The position numbers and the translations under genes were made by a program. The notes beneath the pieces are model-generated. The model did not search any database, was not told where the DNA came from, and saw only the letters and a list, made by a program, of their open reading frames with translations. From contig JAQBNY010000020.1 of assembly GCA_028288315.1 (NCBI GenBank), forward strand, positions 1 through 24,731: a stretch of 24,731 nucleotides of DNA, given 5' to 3'. Positions 8,353 to 17,453 of this stretch are shown here, in pieces (the stretch's first letter is position 1; the number at the start of each line of letters is the position of its first letter). Origin of the DNA: Mucilaginibacter sp. Its GTDB lineage: Bacteria; Bacteroidota; Bacteroidia; Sphingobacteriales; Sphingobacteriaceae.

Positions 8353-9030
8353 ATGAAATTATTAATCATAGAAGACGAAAAGGAAATATCAAACAGTATA
8401 TGCTCTTATTTTGCTAAAGATGATTTTTTATGTGATACAGCTTATGATTATGACGCCGCTGTTGAAAGAATAAATCTGTATGAGTATGTATGTATCATTT
8501 TGGATTTGACATTGCCTAATGGAAGTGGATTAGATTTGCTGAAGGAAATTAAATCACTTAATAAAAGTGAGGGGGTTATCATAATTAGTGCCCGTAACTC
8601 CATAGATGATAAAATTAAAGGGTTAGAAACCGGTGCCGACGATTACCTCTCTAAACCTTTCCATTTGCCAGAATTAGGAGCGCGGGTTGCTTCAATTATA
8701 AGAAGGCGATCATTTGATGGTAAAAACAAGATAATTATAGACCAACTGGTTTTAGATATTTTTAAGAAAACCTTAAAGTTACAAGATAAAGATATTCCCC
8801 TTACCCGTAAAGAGTATGAGCTGCTGCTTTATTTTATAAGTAATAAAAATAAGGTAGTAACGAAAGAAGCCATTGTTGAGCATTTATGGGGCAGCTATAT
8901 AGATACAGCTGATAATTACGATTTTATATACGCCCATATTAAAAACCTGCGTAAAAAACTTGTATCTGCCGGCTGCCCTGATTATATAAAAGTGGTGTAC
9001 GGCATGGGATATAAATTTACTTGTAATTGA
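8353..9030 (+). CDS. OmpR/PhoB-family response regulator
   Basis: A 225-residue transcription factor. The receiver domain (1-115) has the acidic pair E7/D8, phosphoacceptor D51 in IILDLTLPNGSG, S79 and K101 in DDYLSKPF. The C-terminal winged helix (about 125-223) carries LTRKEYELLLYF, AIVEHLWG and HIKNLRKKL, ending in VVYGMGYKF, as in OmpR/PhoB regulators. It lies only 6 bp upstream of the histidine kinase gene, so the two form one operon and one phosphorelay. The 286-bp upstream region is shared with the divergent HD-domain gene and has no obvious operator. Confidence 0.93.
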   Translation: MKLLIIEDEKEISNSICSYFAKDDFLCDTAYDYDAAVERINLYEYVCIILDLTLPNGSGLDLLKEIKSLNKSEGVIIISARNSIDDKIKGLETGADDYLSKPFHLPELGARVASIIRRRSFDGKNKIIIDQLVLDIFKKTLKLQDKDIPLTRKEYELLLYFISNKNKVVTKEAIVEHLWGSYIDTADNYDFIYAHIKNLRKKLVSAGCPDYIKVVYGMGYKFTCN

Positions 9031-9036
9031 GATATA

Positions 9037-10293
9037 ATGAAATTAATTAGCCGATACAACCAAATTAGTCTCCCGGTAATTTTAGGTCTTTTCTTACTAT
9101 CAGGACTAGGAAGCTATATATGGATAGATAATATTTTGGTTGACGATTTTGATGATAGTTTGCTGGAGCAGTCTCAAAAGATCTCAGCCTATATCCAAAA
9201 GAATGATGCGTTTCCTAAACCAGGTTTTACTGATGAGTGGCATATTAGCATTCAGCAAAATAATAATAAAGAAATTGTACCACATTATGCAACACAGAAG
9301 GAATATGATGTAGAGGACAAAGCCTTTGTTCCCTACAGGTCTTTAACATTTAGTTGTGTTAAAAATAACAAACGGTATCTTATAAAGATTTCAAATTCGA
9401 TGGAGGCGCTTGGCGGGTTGTCTCGCTCTATAGCACTAATTTCTGTAATAACTTTATTATCTGTTATAATAGCTACGTTGTTGCTTAGTCATTTTCTGCT
9501 AAAAAAATTATGGAAACCTTTCTATAACACATTAAATCTTCTCAAGGATTTTAAATTAGGTAGCTATCAGAAAATTAAGTTTGAAAAAACCCGTACGGAT
9601 GAGTTTGATTTTATGAACGAGCAGATAAATACAATGATGCATAGTGCTGAAAAGGATTATGTGCTTTTAAAAGAATTTACTGAAAATGCCTCACATGAAC
9701 TACAAACACCTTTAAGCATAATCCGGTCAAAACTTGATCTGATCATACAAGGTGAAAATTTATCTGATGCTCAAAGCAGGGCTATGGAAAGCGCATACCA
9801 TGGTATTAGCAGACTGGTAAACTTAAATCAATCTCTCCTTTTGCTTTCAAAAATTGAAAACCACCAATTTAACGATAAGATAAGAATAAACTTAAAAGAT
9901 AAAATAAATGATAAGCTTTTTCAACTGGAAGAGTTTTGGCTTGAAAAAAAACTAACTCTTCATGCTGATATTAATGAGGCTTACATTTTCGCAAACCCTA
10001 GTCTTATAGATATTCTTTTAAACAATGCTTTAAGTAATGCCAGCAGACATAATATTTTAAACGGAAATATAACCATAAGCTTAAGCAGTTGCCAGCTTAG
10101 AATTACAAATACCGGATTAAACAGCTCCATTGACCCAACCAGAATATTTTCAAGATTTTATAAGCGGGAGCAGCATAGCAGTAATAATGGGCTTGGACTT
10201 TCAATTATTAAACAAATATGTGACCAAGCAGAAATTTTGGTCAATTACACGTTCGAAAATAATCAACATGGTTTTTCATTCATCTGGAATTAA
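9037..10293 (+). CDS. Sensor histidine kinase
   Basis: A 418-residue inner-membrane kinase, partner of the adjacent response regulator. It has transmembrane helix 1 at about 12-31, a small periplasmic sensor of ~95 residues, and transmembrane helix 2 at about 131-152. A HAMP-like linker follows, then the HisKA dimerisation domain with ENASHELQTPLSIIRSK (phosphorylated H220). The HATPase_c domain has an N box (ILLNNALSNASRHN) and a G box (NNGLGLSIIKQICD). The sensor has no recognised fold, so the signal is unknown. Transcription ends at the hairpin at 10385-10427. Confidence 0.92.
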   Translation: MKLISRYNQISLPVILGLFLLSGLGSYIWIDNILVDDFDDSLLEQSQKISAYIQKNDAFPKPGFTDEWHISIQQNNNKEIVPHYATQKEYDVEDKAFVPYRSLTFSCVKNNKRYLIKISNSMEALGGLSRSIALISVITLLSVIIATLLLSHFLLKKLWKPFYNTLNLLKDFKLGSYQKIKFEKTRTDEFDFMNEQINTMMHSAEKDYVLLKEFTENASHELQTPLSIIRSKLDLIIQGENLSDAQSRAMESAYHGISRLVNLNQSLLLLSKIENHQFNDKIRINLKDKINDKLFQLEEFWLEKKLTLHADINEAYIFANPSLIDILLNNALSNASRHNILNGNITISLSSCQLRITNTGLNSSIDPTRIFSRFYKREQHSSNNGLGLSIIKQICDQAEILVNYTFENNQHGFSFIWN

Positions 10294-10384
10294 ATCAAAA
10301 ACGATACTATATAGCAGTGATCATACCTGCAAAAGTATCATTGTTCATCCTAATAGGTTTAAAACTTAAAAACGTTTATAGAAC

Positions 10385-10427
10385 AAAAAACGCCTTGTAA
10401 ATCAAATGTTTGCAAGGCGTTTTTTTT
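10385..10427. terminator. Rho-independent terminator, symmetrical
   Basis: CGCCTTG (10391-10397) and CAAGGCG (10413-10419) form a perfect 7-bp stem. It is extended by the A-run on the left and T-run on the right, with inner A/T pairing around ATCAAATG. It has T-tracts in both directions, so it can end the two-component operon on the plus strand and any minus-strand transcript coming through the repeat at 10435. Confidence 0.85.
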
Positions 10428-10434
10428 ATTTTTA

Positions 10435-10523
10435 GTGATCCCGCTGTGATTATATTTTAAGTCATAAGTCTCTTTACTTCAATTTGTTATAACGAATAAA
10501 CTAAATAGGTTACCCATTTAGTT
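10435..10523 (-). repeat. Diverged direct repeat, copy 1, beginning with a tRNA-3'-end-like sequence
   Basis: The segment starts GTGATCCCGCTGTGATTATA and runs to a TAGGTTACC and TTTAGTT stretch. By hand alignment about three quarters of its first ~80 positions match the copy starting at 17454, with two 1-base gaps. Its first ~18 bases, read on the minus strand (ATAATCACAGCGGGATCAC), resemble the end of the T-loop, the 3' T-stem and the 3' acceptor strand of a tRNA (consensus GAATCCCAGCGGGATCAC). The other tRNA halves are missing, so it is not a tRNA gene. It could be an old integration (att) scar. Confidence 0.6.
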
Positions 10524-10655
10524 GGATGCGTTTGAAATGATTATGCTACTGAAGGTTTAGCAAGTTTACCATTAATTTGTTTTTAATTTTAAAAAGAATT
10601 AACAATAACTTTATAAAAAAATTATAAAGATTTCATTTTTATTTAAAATATATAG

Positions 10656-10663
10656 TAAGTTTG
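10656..10663 (+). promoter_or_regulatory. Possible Bacteroidota -7 promoter element for the ROK gene
   Basis: TAAGTTTG matches the TAnnTTTG -7 consensus of Bacteroidota sigma-ABfr promoters and lies 20 bp before the ROK start codon. The matching -33 TTTG is only weakly present (TTTC near 10631), so the assignment is tentative. Confidence 0.4.
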
Positions 10664-10683
10664 ACATAACCTATTACTCTAAG

Positions 10684-11871
10684 ATGACTGTTGTTAAAAA
10701 GCATAACTTATTACGAACAGAATTACTTAAGCATTTTTATTATAATAAACAGCTTACGCTCACCGAACTAAGTAAGCTTACCAATAAAAGCTTGCCGTTA
10801 ATAACTAATACGGTTAATAGTTTGGTAGAAGACGAATATGTGTGGGAACACGGCCTTGCACCGTCTACAGGTGGGCGGCGTGCATTGTCTTTTTTATTAA
10901 ATGATCAGAAACAAAAATATATTGTTGCTGTAGCAGTAGATCAGATGATTACGCAGGTTGTTATTTATGACTTGATGAATAACATTAAAGTTAAACCTGA
11001 AACAAAACAACTCATTCTGTTAAAAGATGATACTTCATCACTTAACAGCTTTACTGATTTTTTAAGAGATTATATTTCAAAATCCGGAATACCGGCCGAA
11101 CAGATATTGGGTGTTGGCATTGGTATGCCTGGCTTCGTGAATGCAAAGGAAGGCATAAATCACACCTTCTTTAAACCAAAAGGCAATATTACCCTTAAAA
11201 ACCATTTGAGTACCAAACTGAATTTGCCAGTATTTATTGACAATGATTCGAGTTTAATTGCTTTGGCCGAGCTAAAGTTTGGCATTGGGAAAAATTTAAA
11301 AGAAGTTCTGGTGATAAATATCGGATGGGGTATTGGACTTGGAATGATTGTCAATGGCAGCCTTTTCAGAGGACACACAGGATATGCAGGGGAGTTTAGC
11401 CACATCCCGTTGTCATTAAGTAATAAATTATGCTCCTGCGGTAAAAGAGGATGCCTGGAGGTAGATACGTCATTACTAGTGATGATGGAGCGTGCCAAAT
11501 CGGCTATGGCAACCGGGGCAACTTCCAGCATGGAACAGATTTTTAAAGATACCGGCAACTTGTCTGTTGAACATTTTTTACATGCTGCCAGAGAAGGAGA
11601 TCCCTTGGCAGTATCCATTGTATCAGATGCAGCTTTTTTAATAGGCAAGGGCATTGCCACTTTAATTCATATAATGAATCCCGGTTTAATCATTTTAAGT
11701 GGTACCGGCGCCATTGCCGGGAAAATTTTAATGGCCCCCATTCAGCAGGCTATTAATGAATTTTGTATCCCGTGGTTGGCCGAACAGACCGAAATACGTG
11801 TTTCCGAACTGGCTTCAAATGCCAAGCTTTGGGGAGCTGCAACGCTCGTTATAGAAAACTGCGATTTCTGA
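10684..11871 (+). CDS. ROK-family transcriptional regulator (NagC/XylR-like)
   Basis: A 395-residue protein. Residues ~5-75 form a winged helix (RTELLKHFYYNKQLTLTELS, then STGGRRALSFLL, the usual wing-to-ROK junction). The ROK domain follows: GVGIGMPGFVN (142-153), FIDNDSSLIALAELKFG (D188 at the catalytic-base position), INIGWGIGLGMIVNG, and the zinc site GEFSH...CSCGKRGC (H240, C250, C252, C257). ROK regulators bind a sugar or amino sugar and release DNA. The phosphate-binding loop carries Trp where kinases have Thr (GTGIG), in line with a sensor instead of a kinase. It lies 64 bp upstream of the SusC gene on the same strand, which suggests it controls that pair; no clear operator palindrome was found between them. 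Confidence 0.88.
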   Translation: MTVVKKHNLLRTELLKHFYYNKQLTLTELSKLTNKSLPLITNTVNSLVEDEYVWEHGLAPSTGGRRALSFLLNDQKQKYIVAVAVDQMITQVVIYDLMNNIKVKPETKQLILLKDDTSSLNSFTDFLRDYISKSGIPAEQILGVGIGMPGFVNAKEGINHTFFKPKGNITLKNHLSTKLNLPVFIDNDSSLIALAELKFGIGKNLKEVLVINIGWGIGLGMIVNGSLFRGHTGYAGEFSHIPLSLSNKLCSCGKRGCLEVDTSLLVMMERAKSAMATGATSSMEQIFKDTGNLSVEHFLHAAREGDPLAVSIVSDAAFLIGKGIATLIHIMNPGLIILSGTGAIAGKILMAPIQQAINEFCIPWLAEQTEIRVSELASNAKLWGAATLVIENCDF

Positions 11872-11935
11872 TCGCAAAGCAATCAAATACAAATAATCAT
11901 CCAATCCTTAATTAATAACCCTTAAATCCAAACAA

Positions 11936-14900
11936 ATGAAACAAGTGTACTTAAGGTGCGCAGCTTTGTTGCTACTAAGCATGGTAGCAATAACAGCTTT
12001 CGCACAAAAGGTAGTTACCGGAACGGTAGCTGAAAAATCCGGACAAATCATGCCCGGAGTAAACGTCACAGAAAAAGGAACAACAAACGGTGCCTCTACA
12101 GATGCCAGTGGAAAGTTCAAAATATCTGTTAAAACCGGTTCTGTATTAACATTTTCTTTTATCGGTTTTAAAACCGTAGAAATTCCGGTAGGGGCGCAAA
12201 CAAACATCAATGTTGTTTTAGAAAGCAACGAGAATGCATTAACCGAGGTGGTTGTAACCGCTTTAGGTATAAAAAGAGAGAGAAAATCATTAGGCTATGC
12301 TGTTCAGGAAGTTAAGGGGCAAACCCTGGCCGATACAAAAGAGCCTAACCTTGTTAACGCGCTTTCGGGCCAGGTAGCAGGCTTACAAATTACTCGCTCT
12401 GCCAACGGTCCGGGCGCTTCCTCAAGAATCACTTTAAGGGGTAATAATTCATTAACTGGCAATAACCAGCCGCTTATAGTAGTAGATGGTACGCCGATGG
12501 ATAACTTCATTGGGAACGCAATTGATGGAAATGGAAATCCTAATAATGATTATTATAACCCAAGCAGAGATATGGGTAATGGTTTGGCCGACATTAATGC
12601 AGATGATATTGAAAGCATTAGTGTTTTAAAGGGGCCATCTGCAGCAGCGCTTTACGGTTCAAGAGCTGGTAACGGCGCTATATTGATAACAACCAAAACT
12701 GGTAAAACGCAAAGCGGACTTGGCATCACTTTAACTTCCTCATTCGGCTTTGAAAGCATTTTCGCGCGACCTAAGATGCAAACACAGTTTTCGCAAGGCT
12801 ACAGCGGCCTTTACAACGTTGCCGATACGAGAAGTTGGGGAACAAAAATAGATGGGCAAACCGTTGCAAAATGGGATAGCTCAAAGACGGCCCTTGCCAA
12901 CTACGACAACGTCGGTAATTATTTTCAAACAGGTTTACAATCAAATCAAGGTATTTCATTGCAACAGCAATACAAATCCACTTCGGTTTATACATCATAC
13001 AATCGCCTTGATGATAAAAGCTATATTCCGGGAGCAAAGTTGATACGTAATAGCCTGATGGCACGTACGGTAAGCAAATTAGGTGCGGATGAAAGATGGA
13101 CCGTAGACACCAAGGTACAGTATATTAATTCAACAGCAATTAATCGTCCACAGGCGGGTTACAATCCTAATAACTATTTCTATTATTTGGAAACTTTACC
13201 TTCATCAATTGATGTTCGCGACTTTAAAAATGCTACCGACGGTAATGGCAATATGCTTTGGTGGCATAACGGCCAGGAACTTAACCCGTATTGGGCAGCA
13301 AAATATAATTTAAATAGTGATGTAAGAAACAGGTTCCTGTTGAATGCGACGGTTAAATATCAGTTTAATAATTGGCTAAGCCTTGAAGGTAAAGGTGGTG
13401 CCGATACTTATACTATTAACGCGGACAACATGCAATATGCAGGTGCACCGGCTAATCCGGGAGGCTCGTACGGTGTAAGGAGAACCTCGTTTACCGAAAC
13501 AAACTATAGCACTTTGCTTAGTGCAAAAAAAGATAACTTATTTGGTAAATGGGGTGGTACAGCTACCCTGGGTGGCAACTTAATGAATCAGCAAACATCT
13601 TTTTTAAGTGCCGGCGCGGGTACGTTAAATGTGCCTAACCTGTTTGCATTAAACAATGCAGTAGGTAATCCCGGGCTTGATCAGGGCTTGTTCCTTCACA
13701 ACATTTATTCAGTTTATGGATCACTTGGTGTAAATTACGATCAATTCTTATTCTTGGATGGCACTTTCAGAAATGACTGGACCTCTGCACTAAGCCAGGC
13801 CAATCGCTCATATTTTTATCCGTCAGTAAGCACTTCGTTTCTTTTTAGTGAGTTATTGAATAAAAATGCAAGCTTACCATCCTGGTTAACTTACGGTAAA
13901 TTAAGAGGGTCATTTGCAGAAGTGGGTAACGATATGCAGCCTTACCAGTTGTATAATACCTATTCCATTTCTAAAGATCCGCTGGGCAATACCAATGCGA
14001 GCCGTAACAATGTGCTTTTTGATGCAAATGTAAAAAGCGAATTAATCAAATCGTATGAAGCTGGTTTAGAAATGCGTTTCCTTAATAACCGTATAGGTTT
14101 TGATTTTGCTGTTTACAAATCAAACGCGACCAGACAACTGATTGATTTACCAATGGATAACCTCAGCGGTTATACAGCACGGAAAATAAATGCCGGCGAT
14201 ATAGAGAACAAAGGTCTGGAGCTGACAGTAGACGGCAAAATACTCAACAATTATGAAGGATTTAACTGGAACACCACTGTAAATTTTTCAATGAACCGCA
14301 ATACTGTTAACTCAATTACACCTGATGTTAAGCAATACCCATTAGGTGGTTATGATAATGTTGCCGTTTTTGGTGAAGCTGGCCAGTTATATGGTGCCAT
14401 TTATGGTACAAGCTTTAAAAGAGTAAATGACCCAACCAGCCCTTATAATGGTCAACTTTTGTTAACTTCAGCTGGTTTGCCACAAACTGGTGATGTAAAA
14501 TTGCTGGGCAACCAACAGGCATCAAGTTTATTAGGCGTAACTAACTCATTTGCTTATAAAGGGTTTAACTTTTCGTTCCTGGTTGATGCACGTTTCGGCG
14601 GCAAAATATTCTCAAGCACTATAGCACACATGGAAGCGTCTGGTACATCGAGCAAAACTGTGGTGAACGGAGGAAGGGAAGACTTTTTGGTTGATGGAGT
14701 AGTTTTCAACTCTGCTACTAACCAATTCGAAAAAAACACAGCAAAAGTATCTCCGCAAAATTATTGGGCAGCCGTTACCGTAGGAAACCAGGGTATAACG
14801 GAAGCTAATTTATACGATGCTTCAAATATTCGTGTACGCAACGTACAGCTTAGCTATAACCTGTCTAAAAAGCTGCTGGTTGGTACCGGCATACAGCGAG

Positions 14901-15064
14901 CTAAAATCGGTATGTCTGTAAATAATGTTTGGCTAATTTCAAGCCACATGAACGGCATGGATCCTGAATCTGTTTATGCAACAGGCTCTAACGCTACAGG
15001 CTACGAAAGCGGAAGTGCTCCTACCACGCGTACAATTTTACTTAACCTAACTGTTGGCTTTTAA
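11936..15064 (+). CDS. SusC/RagA-family TonB-dependent outer-membrane transporter
   Basis: A 1042-residue outer-membrane transporter, about the normal length. The signal peptide ends at FAQ (residue 24). Then come a CarboxypepD-reg-like domain (about 27-105: TGTVAEKSGQIMPGVNVTEKG, GFKTVEIPVG), the SusC linker TEVVVTALGIKRERKSLGY, a plug (about 115-260) with ALSGQVAGLQI, LRGNNSL, PLIVVDGTPMDN and SISVLKGPSAAALYGSRAGN, and a 22-strand barrel ending in TRTILLNLTVGF with terminal Phe. With the following SusD lipoprotein it imports a bound ligand, usually an oligosaccharide or glycopeptide, powered by TonB-ExbBD. It is 22 bp upstream of the SusD gene. The substrate is unknown. Confidence 0.95.
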   Translation: MKQVYLRCAALLLLSMVAITAFAQKVVTGTVAEKSGQIMPGVNVTEKGTTNGASTDASGKFKISVKTGSVLTFSFIGFKTVEIPVGAQTNINVVLESNENALTEVVVTALGIKRERKSLGYAVQEVKGQTLADTKEPNLVNALSGQVAGLQITRSANGPGASSRITLRGNNSLTGNNQPLIVVDGTPMDNFIGNAIDGNGNPNNDYYNPSRDMGNGLADINADDIESISVLKGPSAAALYGSRAGNGAILITTKTGKTQSGLGITLTSSFGFESIFARPKMQTQFSQGYSGLYNVADTRSWGTKIDGQTVAKWDSSKTALANYDNVGNYFQTGLQSNQGISLQQQYKSTSVYTSYNRLDDKSYIPGAKLIRNSLMARTVSKLGADERWTVDTKVQYINSTAINRPQAGYNPNNYFYYLETLPSSIDVRDFKNATDGNGNMLWWHNGQELNPYWAAKYNLNSDVRNRFLLNATVKYQFNNWLSLEGKGGADTYTINADNMQYAGAPANPGGSYGVRRTSFTETNYSTLLSAKKDNLFGKWGGTATLGGNLMNQQTSFLSAGAGTLNVPNLFALNNAVGNPGLDQGLFLHNIYSVYGSLGVNYDQFLFLDGTFRNDWTSALSQANRSYFYPSVSTSFLFSELLNKNASLPSWLTYGKLRGSFAEVGNDMQPYQLYNTYSISKDPLGNTNASRNNVLFDANVKSELIKSYEAGLEMRFLNNRIGFDFAVYKSNATRQLIDLPMDNLSGYTARKINAGDIENKGLELTVDGKILNNYEGFNWNTTVNFSMNRNTVNSITPDVKQYPLGGYDNVAVFGEAGQLYGAIYGTSFKRVNDPTSPYNGQLLLTSAGLPQTGDVKLLGNQQASSLLGVTNSFAYKGFNFSFLVDARFGGKIFSSTIAHMEASGTSSKTVVNGGREDFLVDGVVFNSATNQFEKNTAKVSPQNYWAAVTVGNQGITEANLYDASNIRVRNVQLSYNLSKKLLVGTGIQRAKIGMSVNNVWLISSHMNGMDPESVYATGSNATGYESGSAPTTRTILLNLTVGF

Positions 15065-15086
15065 TTAATAGCATATAATTCATAAT

Positions 15087-17000
15087 ATGAAAACGATACT
15101 TAAAAAATCATGCCTGGTAGTTTCAGCTACATTGATGCTGGCTTCGTGCACGAAATTTAATGACATAAATAATAGCCCGTTTGCTGCAAACGGTGATCAA
15201 GTACAAACCGAATATTTTATCAATAACGCCATTGTTGGCGCACAGCAAGACCCTGGCCTTTCAGAACGAATGTTCATCCTTTACTGGGTTCCTGGCGGGC
15301 GCGGTTTGCAGGATGAGGATGGCGAAACATTTTCACAGGGTTCTTTTGTTGATGACTGGGCGTCTGAATACTACAGGCAATCCTCCCAATGGCAAAATAA
15401 TGTTAACACGGCTATACAAATAGGTAATGACCAAATTGCCAAAGGAACTGCTAAACCGTATACAAAAAACCTTATACAGGTTGCCAGGATATGGAGAGCT
15501 TATTTGATGAGCGAGTTTAGTGATACTTTTGGTCCTATGCCAACGGATGCTTTTCAGGGAAAAAATCCCGAATTTAAAGACGTAAAAACTGTTTATTACT
15601 TTTTGCTTGATGAGTTAAAGGATGCGGGCTCAAAACTCGATCTTTCCGTAGCTAATTCAGGCAATGTAACTAACGAAGATCCTGCGTATCATTATGATTA
15701 TGCTAAATGGCGTAAATATGCTAATTCGATGCGTATGAGGCTGGCTATGCGTTTGTCTGAAGTTGATCCCAACAAAGCAAAAGCTGAGTTTGAAGCTGCT
15801 GCTGCTACTAATGATTTTATAACCACTGCGGCAGACATGTTCAGCGTACAGGAATCTCACGGATGGGATCCATTAGCCAGTGTATTTAGAAAAGAATCGT
15901 CATGGATGGCACTTCCTATATCGGCAACCTATAACAACCTGGCTGTTGGTTTAGGTAGCATCAAATCGGCAGACCAATTATCGGTAGATTATCAATCTGC
16001 TATTAAGCCTACTAACTGGATGGGCCAAAGATTCACTGAACAATTTGCTACTAAAACCAATGATCCAATGGCGGGTTACTGGTTTAACGGCTTACCATTC
16101 ACAATTGATCCAAGGGCCTATAAAGTTTATAGTATCCCCGGTGATGTTAGCAATATAAATTATCCGGCTTTAGGTAAGAGCTTTACTACTTTTCAAGGTA
16201 ATCTGAAAAACTCGGCAGGAACTGTTGTTAAAACCATCGATGCCAAATATACCTGGAACGCCAAAGCAGACGGTAACTGGGCTGCAAAATCAGCAATGAA
16301 CCAGCCTATAACCACTAACGGCTGTAAACCGCTGTTAAACCTTGTTTACAGGGGCGGAAATAACAAGAGGGTATTTTTTGGTCCATGGGAAACTTACTTC
16401 CTTTTAGCTGAAGCTGCCGAACGTGGATGGACTTCGCCTGTACCTGCACAAACAGCTTATGAAACAGGCATTGCCAAAAGCTTTGAATATTTTGGAACCA
16501 CCGCTAATTTAAGCGCTTATGTATCCTCAACAGATTATAACCGTGATGGTACATCTGTTAGCTGGAGCCACACTACTGAGCCACCCGCAACGCATACTAT
16601 GGATTATGAAGATGGTTTAACCGGAGCTGCCGGAACAGTAGCTGTAAGCTACCCTAAAAATGACCTTTACAAAGCTGGTGCGGTTAAAAATGATCATTTA
16701 ACTAAAATCATAACTCAGAAGTTTTTGGCTCAGCTACCATGGTTACCATTAGAGACATGGAGCGATCATAGAAGATTAGGCTTGCCATTTTTTGAAAACC
16801 CTGCAGTTGAAGACGTAATGCCAGATCTGCCTGCCTTAAACAGCGGTAATTACATGACCAGCGATATTAACTTCCTGCCACAACGCATAAAATATCCATC
16901 TAACTTAAGAAACGCCAACGTAGACGGCTATAATAAAGCCGTTTCCGCTTTAGGTGGAGTTGATGCTGTTTTGACGCCGTTATGGTGGGCAAAACATTAA
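15087..17000 (+). CDS. SusD/RagB-family nutrient-binding lipoprotein (SusD-like_2 type)
   Basis: A 637-residue surface lipoprotein. The signal peptide ends in lipobox LMLAS-C21, followed by TKFNDINNSPFAAN, the usual N-terminus of the SusD-like_2 group. Tetratricopeptide-type helices follow (AIQIGNDQIAKGTAKPYTKN, LIQVARIWRAYLMSEFSDTFG with P-x-x-x-A-F, KWRKYANSMRMRLAMRLSEV), and near the C-terminus LAEAAERGWT, KFLAQLPWLPLETWSDHRRLGLP, then PQRIKYPSN. It caps the SusC barrel and binds the ligand. At 637 residues it is longer than the common 450-550, with an insert around 505-545 that includes aromatic and His-rich stretches. It is co-transcribed with the SusC gene and followed by a strong terminator. 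Confidence 0.93.
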   Translation: MKTILKKSCLVVSATLMLASCTKFNDINNSPFAANGDQVQTEYFINNAIVGAQQDPGLSERMFILYWVPGGRGLQDEDGETFSQGSFVDDWASEYYRQSSQWQNNVNTAIQIGNDQIAKGTAKPYTKNLIQVARIWRAYLMSEFSDTFGPMPTDAFQGKNPEFKDVKTVYYFLLDELKDAGSKLDLSVANSGNVTNEDPAYHYDYAKWRKYANSMRMRLAMRLSEVDPNKAKAEFEAAAATNDFITTAADMFSVQESHGWDPLASVFRKESSWMALPISATYNNLAVGLGSIKSADQLSVDYQSAIKPTNWMGQRFTEQFATKTNDPMAGYWFNGLPFTIDPRAYKVYSIPGDVSNINYPALGKSFTTFQGNLKNSAGTVVKTIDAKYTWNAKADGNWAAKSAMNQPITTNGCKPLLNLVYRGGNNKRVFFGPWETYFLLAEAAERGWTSPVPAQTAYETGIAKSFEYFGTTANLSAYVSSTDYNRDGTSVSWSHTTEPPATHTMDYEDGLTGAAGTVAVSYPKNDLYKAGAVKNDHLTKIITQKFLAQLPWLPLETWSDHRRLGLPFFENPAVEDVMPDLPALNSGNYMTSDINFLPQRIKYPSNLRNANVDGYNKAVSALGGVDAVLTPLWWAKH

Positions 17001-17015
17001 AAGTTAAGGTTCTAT

Positions 17016-17056
17016 TTAAAAGGCCATCTCATTTAAATGGGGTGGCCTTTTTTTTA
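17016..17056 (+). terminator. Rho-independent terminator of the SusCD operon
   Basis: AAAAGGCCA (17018-17025) pairs with TGGCCTTTT (17043-17051), with further pairing inside (CATTT/AAATG) and a run of nine or more T. It lies 18 bp after the SusD stop codon. Confidence 0.9.
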
Positions 17057-17393
17057 TTGTAAAAGCACAATGAGTCACAAACGGACTACTAAACACACTT
17101 TTACAATTCTTAATAAACCAGAACGATACGTTATTATATAGAGCATCTTATTGGCATTGTCACAAACAGCAGGTAAAACCAATCAAATAATATCGGCTTT
17201 AAGCGGACAACATAACTATTTTGATGGGTATTTGATATCCATTTCTTTGGACAAGTAAATTAGCTTTCCGCCAACCGTAGTTAGTCAACTTTTCGTTTGG
17301 ATTGATCCAACTAGTATTGAAATTTTTTAAAATAAGTGAGGGATAGTTTTTAATAAAAGTGGCTTTAAGCTATAAAAACCACCTTTAAACAAA
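17057..17393. other. Intergenic stretch, no gene supported
   Basis: An A/T-rich stretch without a convincing gene. On the minus strand positions 17199-17369 stay open for 57 codons with a protein-like reading (WINPNEKLTNYGW, KANLLVQRNGY) but have no start codon before the preceding stop. At best this is a gene remnant that I cannot assign. Confidence 0.35.
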
Positions 17394-17420
17394 AAAAGAG
17401 CCTCTTTTCAAGAGACTCTT
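17394..17420 (-). terminator. Hairpin terminator, minus-strand orientation
   Basis: AAGAG-C-CTCTT (17396-17406), loop TTC, AAGAG-A-CTCTT (17410-17420). Only the minus-strand reading continues into seven U residues (the A-run at 17392-17398 on the plus strand). It would end minus-strand transcripts passing through the repeat at 17454, the same arrangement as at 10385-10523. Confidence 0.7.
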
Positions 17421-17453
17421 ACTTCAAAACTTCGACGCTGTTGGTACGTCTTT

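Noticed and set aside
11160..11660. Minus-strand open frame of 166 codons inside the ROK gene
   Set aside because: It is antisense to well-conserved ROK motifs; its composition is the mirror of the real gene.
17199..17369. A minus-strand coding fragment of 57 codons
   Set aside because: It has no start codon and no recognisable family; it may be a remnant but cannot be separated from chance in A/T-rich DNA.
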